From CAYJIL01 sp964370235 (lineage in GTDB: Bacteria; Bacteroidota; Bacteroidia; Bacteroidales; Rikenellaceae): a stretch of DNA of 11,707 bases. Shown piece after piece: positions 6,941-11,707 of this stretch. The DNA lies in the NCBI GenBank assembly GCA_964370235.1, contig CAYJIL010000073.1, forward strand, positions 1 through 11,707, given 5' to 3'. The first letter of the stretch is position 1; the number at the start of each line of letters is the position of its first letter. A program made the position numbers and the translations under genes. Below the pieces are notes generated by a model that saw nothing but the letters and a program-made list of their open reading frames with translations, had not been told where the DNA came from and searched no databases.

Positions 6941-9916
6941 ATGAAAAAATATATTTTGTCCCTTGTAGGGGCTACAATGAGCTTAACTGCAATTTCGCAG
7001 CAGAGCCCCAGTAGTGTTGCTCGTGGTGTCGAGCTCTTCGAGAGCGAAAACTACGTTGCCTCTTTGCCTCTTTTAGAACGAGGTATGAACGAGATAAATG
7101 CTAACGATCAACTATCTCGCTCAAAAATCGATTACTACATAACTATTTGTCGTAGCTATTTATCAAATAACGCTATTGGCGAGTTATCTAGTTACCTCAA
7201 GAGTAACCCATCGACACCATTTATGAGCGATGTACTCTTTAGGTTGGGTATGCTGTATAGCGAGAGTGCAAACACGGGCGATGCTATTCAATACTTCAAA
7301 CGAGTAGATATAGCAGGGCTCGATAGCGACTACCACCAAGAGTACTACTTTACCTATGGCTATTCGCTTTTTATCGCGGGCGATTACTCTGCCGCAAAAG
7401 ATCTTTTACTTAAGGCCGAAGAGCTAGATGGTAAATACCAAACACAATCTAGCTACTATATTGGTTATATCGACTATAAAAACCAAAACTATGCTCAAGC
7501 AAAAGAACGTCTCGCTTCGCTAGAGAGTAATTTGTTTGACCAGACTCTTCCGTTTATGCTTTTGCACATTGAATACATAGAGAAAAACTATCCTTATGTA
7601 GCGCAAAACGGCAAATCGCTAGTTGATGCTGCTCCCGAGCAATCACAAAGTGCTATTGTTCAAATGGTAGCTCAGTCGCTATTCAAAACCGAGCAATATA
7701 GTCAAGCCATTGAATATATGGAGCTTTATGAGGCACTAGGTGGTGAGTTGTCGGTAGAAGATAACTACCTAATGGGTTATAGCCTATATATTAATGGGCG
7801 TTATAGCGATGCCATTCCATACCTAAATGCAGCAACTAGTGCCGATGGTGCAATTGCACAAAATAGTTACTACCACTTGGGTGGTTGCTATGCACACAAA
7901 GGCGAAATGGAGGCTGCGCTATCGGCATTTAGCATGGCGCACTCACTAGCACACGATCCCGTCATTCGAGAAGATGCACAATACAACCTCATAAAGTTAC
8001 AGTATGAGCTATCGGGCTCTTCGCCTTTGCTTGATAGGCAAATTGCAACAATAACAGACTACCTGTCTCGCTATCCACAAAGTACACACAAACAAGAGCT
8101 AGAGTCAATATTAATTGATTCATACGTAAACTCCAAAGATTATAAATCGGCTTTTGATGCAGTAATGGCTACTAAATCTACCGATGGTAGAGTGCGTATG
8201 GCACGTGGTAAGATTGCATATATGCGAGGAGTCGAGCTATACCTAGCGGGCGATTACGATGGTGCAGCACAAATGTTCGATGTGTCTATCGCCAACCCTG
8301 CCTCTGCTCGATATAGTGCACTTAGCAAGTTTTGGAAAGCCGAAGTAACCTACTCAAAAGGCGAATATGACCGTGCAGCTACACTATACAAAGACTATGT
8401 TGCGGTTGCTCCCAAGAGTGCTGCTGAGTATCCTCTTGCGCTATATAACTTGGGCTACTGCTATTTTAGCCGCTCTTTTAGCGAAGATGCAAAAATTTGG
8501 TTCGAGAGATTTGTCGACTCGGGTAGCTCAAACAAAGAACTTATGGCAGATAGCTATAATCGATTGGGCGATATTGCTCTTTCGCAGCGTGAGTATGCAG
8601 ATGCAATTGACGATTACACCAAGGCGCTTAGCAACGACCCTGCTAGCAGTTACTCCAAATTTCAGCAAGCTATTGCCTATGGGCTAAAGCCCGACAAGGC
8701 TCGCAAACAAGCCATCCTTTCGCAGATGATTGCCGACCCACAGTCCGAGCGTCGTGACGAAGCAATGCTAGAGCTTGCAAATAGCTATATCTCATCGGGT
8801 GACTATCGCAAAGGTGCCGATATGCTTTTGCGCCTAAAAGACGAAGTGCCATCTTCGCCGCTTATGGCTCAGGCATTTTCGCAGTTGGCGGTAGCATTCC
8901 AAAATCTTGGGCGTGATGACGATGCAATTTCATACTATAAGCAGGTGGTCGAAAACTATCCACAATCGCCACAAGCCAAAGGTGCTATGGTTGGTTTGCG
9001 TAGTATCTACACCGCTTCGGGCGATGTATCGCAGTACTTGGCATTTGCACAGAGCGTGGGTGTCGACACAAACTCTAGTGGCGAGCGAGAGCAGCTACTA
9101 TATAGCGTAGCGCAAAGAGCCTATGGTTCGGGCGAATATGCCAATGCCATCGAGCGATACCACAGCTATTTAGACGAATATCCCAATGGCGAAAATGCAG
9201 CTGTCGCAACCTACTCTTTGGCAGATAGCTACAAGCGTACGGGCGATGATAGTGGTGCACTAAACCACTACCTGCTAGTTGCAGCCATGTCGCAAAATAA
9301 TTATAGTGCACGTTCGGTGCAGTATGCAGGCGAGCTACTCATGAAAGCTAGCGAGTGGGAGCAGGCATACCACATTCTGCGTTCGATGCCAACCCTATCA
9401 ACCGACAAGAGGCTCATTGCCAAAGCCGATCACATGGCGCTAGAGGCAGCAATCAAACTAGACGATAGGGCTAAGTGCGAAATAGTGGCAGCTCAAATAA
9501 TTTCAGATCGCAACGCTAGTGCGGTAGCCAAAAATTTAGCCTACCTAACTCGTGGTAGCTACTACTTGGCAGACAAAAACTTTGCAGCAGCTATTAGCGA
9601 CCTTAGCAAGAGCTCAAAAGAGCTTAACACTTTAACAGGTGCTCAGTCTAAGTATCTGCTTGCCAAAGCATATTTCTTTGATGGCGATACGGCAAAAGGC
9701 GAAAAAGAGATACTCGATTTCTCTAAACGAGGCACATCGCACCGTGATGTTTTGGCTCGTGCCTTCATTCTTTTGGGCGATATATATATGTTTAGGGGCG
9801 ATAGCTTTCAGGCAAAGGCAACCTATCAGAGTGTAGTAGATGGTTATGATGGTAGCGATGTCACCATCAAAGAAGAGGCTACTAATAAACGAAATCAAAT
9901 TAAAGACAATGAGTAG
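6941..9916 (+). CDS. Large periplasmic tetratricopeptide-repeat protein
   Basis: A 991-residue protein with a type I signal peptide (MKKYILSLVGATMSLTAISQ, cleavage probably near residue 19-20) and no later membrane segment, so it should be periplasmic. Almost the whole mature part is a helical TPR solenoid. Clear units of the form YxxGxxxxxxGxYxxAxxxF occur around 137-160, 171-190, 277-297, 310-330, 464-484, 501-521, 538-560, 613-630, 647-667, 721-741, 757-777, 870-890 and 943-963. Such solenoids act as scaffolds for protein or peptide partners; no catalytic domain is visible. The gene begins 5 bases after the bEBP stop, and its last 8 bases overlap the start of the outer-membrane barrel gene. 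This suggests translational coupling and a shared function at the outer membrane. The specific role is unknown. Confidence 0.88.
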   Translation: MKKYILSLVGATMSLTAISQQSPSSVARGVELFESENYVASLPLLERGMNEINANDQLSRSKIDYYITICRSYLSNNAIGELSSYLKSNPSTPFMSDVLFRLGMLYSESANTGDAIQYFKRVDIAGLDSDYHQEYYFTYGYSLFIAGDYSAAKDLLLKAEELDGKYQTQSSYYIGYIDYKNQNYAQAKERLASLESNLFDQTLPFMLLHIEYIEKNYPYVAQNGKSLVDAAPEQSQSAIVQMVAQSLFKTEQYSQAIEYMELYEALGGELSVEDNYLMGYSLYINGRYSDAIPYLNAATSADGAIAQNSYYHLGGCYAHKGEMEAALSAFSMAHSLAHDPVIREDAQYNLIKLQYELSGSSPLLDRQIATITDYLSRYPQSTHKQELESILIDSYVNSKDYKSAFDAVMATKSTDGRVRMARGKIAYMRGVELYLAGDYDGAAQMFDVSIANPASARYSALSKFWKAEVTYSKGEYDRAATLYKDYVAVAPKSAAEYPLALYNLGYCYFSRSFSEDAKIWFERFVDSGSSNKELMADSYNRLGDIALSQREYADAIDDYTKALSNDPASSYSKFQQAIAYGLKPDKARKQAILSQMIADPQSERRDEAMLELANSYISSGDYRKGADMLLRLKDEVPSSPLMAQAFSQLAVAFQNLGRDDDAISYYKQVVENYPQSPQAKGAMVGLRSIYTASGDVSQYLAFAQSVGVDTNSSGEREQLLYSVAQRAYGSGEYANAIERYHSYLDEYPNGENAAVATYSLADSYKRTGDDSGALNHYLLVAAMSQNNYSARSVQYAGELLMKASEWEQAYHILRSMPTLSTDKRLIAKADHMALEAAIKLDDRAKCEIVAAQIISDRNASAVAKNLAYLTRGSYYLADKNFAAAISDLSKSSKELNTLTGAQSKYLLAKAYFFDGDTAKGEKEILDFSKRGTSHRDVLARAFILLGDIYMFRGDSFQAKATYQSVVDGYDGSDVTIKEEATNKRNQIKDNE

Positions 9917-11615
9917 ATCAATCATACTACTAGGGCTTTTTGCTGCTATTAGCACAGGGCTCTATGCACAGCAAGGCGATACGCTCTCTAAGCAAGTTAC
10001 CGTAACACGTAGCTTCGAGGGGGCAATTCCCGATGCTACAAAATACCCATTTACGCCCGATGCCGAAGATATTTCGGTTGAACCCGACCAAATGGAGTAT
10101 TCAATTTCTCCGACAGTGGCTAGTTATGATCGAGAACTATCGCCGCTAGCTTGGCAAGAGAGTGCCATTAGTCGTGACTTCGACGAGCGCTTAATATCTG
10201 CTAAGGCAGCTCTAGGGCTTCCTATGCAATCGTTGCTCGACCTATACTATGGTGTGCGCCTTCCGTCTAATCTTGTAGTAGGGGCGGCGTTCAACCACTA
10301 TGGCTACTATGGCAAGTTAACCAATTTGGCAGACGTAAAAGAATCTGCTGGCATGAATCAAAACCGTTTATCTGCCTTTGGTAACTATTCGGGCAAGGTC
10401 GATGCTTCGCTAAGATTGGGATATGGTTACAATAGTTATAATAGGTATGGCTACCTAAGCCCCACCTCTACACGTGTGATGTCTACACCACTAGATGAAA
10501 CACTAGAGCAGCACTATAACATGTTTGATGTTAATTTTGCACTTTCGTTGCCCAAAAAATCTAACGGAATACAGGCTAGCGTTGCTGTCGATATGCAAAC
10601 TGCTCGTGATATAACGGGCATGGGCGATATTGCAACATCGCTAACATTCGATGGAGAGATACCATTTGGCGATGAGTCACGCAGTAGTGTTGTGGCATCG
10701 ATTGGTGTAAACAACGTAACACGCAACGATAAATTTGATGATACATTCTCTGACGATAACTCGGCTGTTGTTGGCATAGCCTATGAGCACCGAGGTCAAA
10801 AGGTCGATATGTCTATTGGCGTAGAGTATGTGCAGGCATGGTCGGGTATCAGCAGCTTTTACCACGATAATGCCTACCTTATCCCTGCTTTCGATTTTCA
10901 GTTTATTGGTTTTGGCGAATCGTTCATACCTTATATAACACTAGAGAGCGACTATGTTGTTAACTCTATTTCGAACTTGTCAAAACTTAATCCCTATATA
11001 TATGGTACACTTGCAGCACCAGCTTCGCTACAAAGTTACTTGAGTTTGGGTGTTAAAGGATCATCAAAATCTCGCATAGCATACAATATATATATAGGTA
11101 TGCAGGCTATCGAGAACCAAATACACTTTATTAATAGTGGTTATGGTAATACTTTTGATATTGCATGGGAGGATGCAGGTGCATTTACAGCAGGCTTGCA
11201 GCTCGATTATGATATCTCTAGCAGCTTTGCCATTGGTGGTAAATGGAACTTTGTAAATTACGAAGAGGTGAGTGTTGTTAATGGGGATTATTTGTCTGGG
11301 CTAAGCGCAGTACCATCGCACACAGGGCAGATTGCTTTAAAATATCGCTCACACCTACCATATAGCATCGCACTCGAGGCCGATTTTGTGGGTAATCGTA
11401 GCTGTGTTGAGCGAGTCGTGGCACAACAAGATGGTTATTTTGTACGTGAGATAGGTGCCAAGACCGATATTTCGCTAGTGGGTGACTATGTTTACGACCG
11501 TAATTTTACTTTTTTTGCACAATTAAACAATATTTTCAACCAAGAGCTATATCAGTATAATCTCTATCGTGGCATTGGTTTTAATGTTATGGTTGGAGCA
11601 AAGGTAAATTTCTAG
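9909..11615 (+). CDS. Outer-membrane beta-barrel protein, plug-less, TonB-receptor-like C-terminus
   Basis: A 568-residue protein starting MSRSIILLGL, with a type I signal peptide ending at LYA (cleavage before QQGDTL, residue 21). I chose the ATG at 9909 because it gives a clean signal peptide; an in-frame upstream ATG at 9840 lies deep in the TPR gene and would hide it. The mature protein opens with a conserved-looking segment (DTLSKQVTVTRSFEGAIPDA, 24-43). From about residue 107 it is rich in alternating aromatic/polar beta strands, and it ends in a terminal Phe after NNIFNQELYQYNLYRGIGF, the usual end of TonB-dependent-receptor barrels. There is no plug domain and no room for one, so it is unlikely to be an active TonB transporter. 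The start overlaps the TPR gene stop by 8 bases. A plug-less barrel working with the periplasmic TPR protein is the likeliest reading; its cargo or role is unknown. Confidence 0.85.
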   Translation: MSRSIILLGLFAAISTGLYAQQGDTLSKQVTVTRSFEGAIPDATKYPFTPDAEDISVEPDQMEYSISPTVASYDRELSPLAWQESAISRDFDERLISAKAALGLPMQSLLDLYYGVRLPSNLVVGAAFNHYGYYGKLTNLADVKESAGMNQNRLSAFGNYSGKVDASLRLGYGYNSYNRYGYLSPTSTRVMSTPLDETLEQHYNMFDVNFALSLPKKSNGIQASVAVDMQTARDITGMGDIATSLTFDGEIPFGDESRSSVVASIGVNNVTRNDKFDDTFSDDNSAVVGIAYEHRGQKVDMSIGVEYVQAWSGISSFYHDNAYLIPAFDFQFIGFGESFIPYITLESDYVVNSISNLSKLNPYIYGTLAAPASLQSYLSLGVKGSSKSRIAYNIYIGMQAIENQIHFINSGYGNTFDIAWEDAGAFTAGLQLDYDISSSFAIGGKWNFVNYEEVSVVNGDYLSGLSAVPSHTGQIALKYRSHLPYSIALEADFVGNRSCVERVVAQQDGYFVREIGAKTDISLVGDYVYDRNFTFFAQLNNIFNQELYQYNLYRGIGFNVMVGAKVNF

Positions 11616-11707
11616 AATTTTTTTTGAGTAGCTAAAATGGTTGTATGATGTTAGTTACCTAAATCGGGCTAATTTTCTTTGAAAAAAACTTCCCAATAAA
11701 TTTGGAG
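11616..11707. other. Intergenic tail, no confident feature
   Basis: The last 92 bases are AT-rich. A run of eight T (11618-11625) follows the barrel gene stop but has no hairpin before it. TTTCTTTG at 11674-11681 is a 7-of-8 match to the Bacteroidota -7 box and could belong to a gene beyond the window. Confidence 0.4.

Noticed and set aside
9840..9908. Upstream in-frame ATG for the barrel gene
   Set aside because: It would add 23 residues before a perfect signal peptide and lies inside the TPR coding region; the ATG at 9909 is better.
9909..11615. Calling the barrel a TonB-dependent receptor
   Set aside because: The C-terminal strands look receptor-like, but there is no plug domain, and 568 residues is short for a full receptor.
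3..11615. Reassignment of TAG as a sense codon
   Set aside because: The recognisable proteins, for example murB ending in PEINIL and the barrel ending in a terminal Phe, stop at the expected family ends at TAG.
11618..11625. T-run after the barrel gene as an intrinsic terminator
   Set aside because: No GC-rich or stable inverted repeat precedes it.
11674..11681. TTTCTTTG as a promoter for a gene beyond the window
   Set aside because: Only a 7-of-8 match, with no clear -33 element and no visible downstream gene to support it.

Overview
The window looks like chromosomal DNA of a Bacteroidales/Bacteroidota bacterium, probably a draft or metagenome-assembled contig because it contains a run of 100 N. 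The lineage evidence is a DUF4301-family gene, a lipoprotein and an outer-membrane barrel of Bacteroidota type, promoter elements matching the Bacteroidota -7 consensus TAnnTTTG, and no strong Shine-Dalgarno sequences. No mobile element, CRISPR array, tRNA or rRNA gene was seen. The content is mostly housekeeping and envelope genes, with a few poorly understood pieces.

Layout: (1) 3-752, minus strand: a metallophosphoesterase of the LpxH/LpxH2-like family. (2) 753-1182: a 430-base AT-rich divergent intergenic region with a -7 box for each flanking gene and a cluster of TGTGT/ACACA motifs, including a perfect 12-bp palindrome and a perfect 11-bp inverted repeat. (3) 1183-1728, plus strand: a small lipoprotein of unrecognised family. 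(4) 1750-1790: a strong bidirectional hairpin terminator between convergent genes. (5) 1807-3139, minus strand: a DUF4301 gene interrupted by the N gap at 2144-2243; its reading frame is open on both sides of the gap. (6) 3140-3278: a short divergent promoter region whose palindromic core may carry a -7 element on each strand. (7) 3279-11615, plus strand: a five-gene, apparently single operon: murB, tilS, a sigma-54 activator (bEBP), a large periplasmic TPR protein, and an outer-membrane beta-barrel protein.

The operon genes are tightly packed: gaps of 1, 32 and 5 bases, then an 8-base overlap. MurB makes UDP-MurNAc for peptidoglycan and TilS modifies tRNA-Ile. The bEBP presumably drives sigma-54 promoters elsewhere, since none was found in the intergenic regions here. 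The TPR protein and the barrel protein both carry signal peptides and overlap in translation, so they probably act together in the periplasm and outer membrane. The features most worth following up are this TPR-barrel pair behind a receiver-less bEBP, the pyrophosphorylase-like motifs in the DUF4301 protein, and the operator-like cluster upstream of the orphan lipoprotein.
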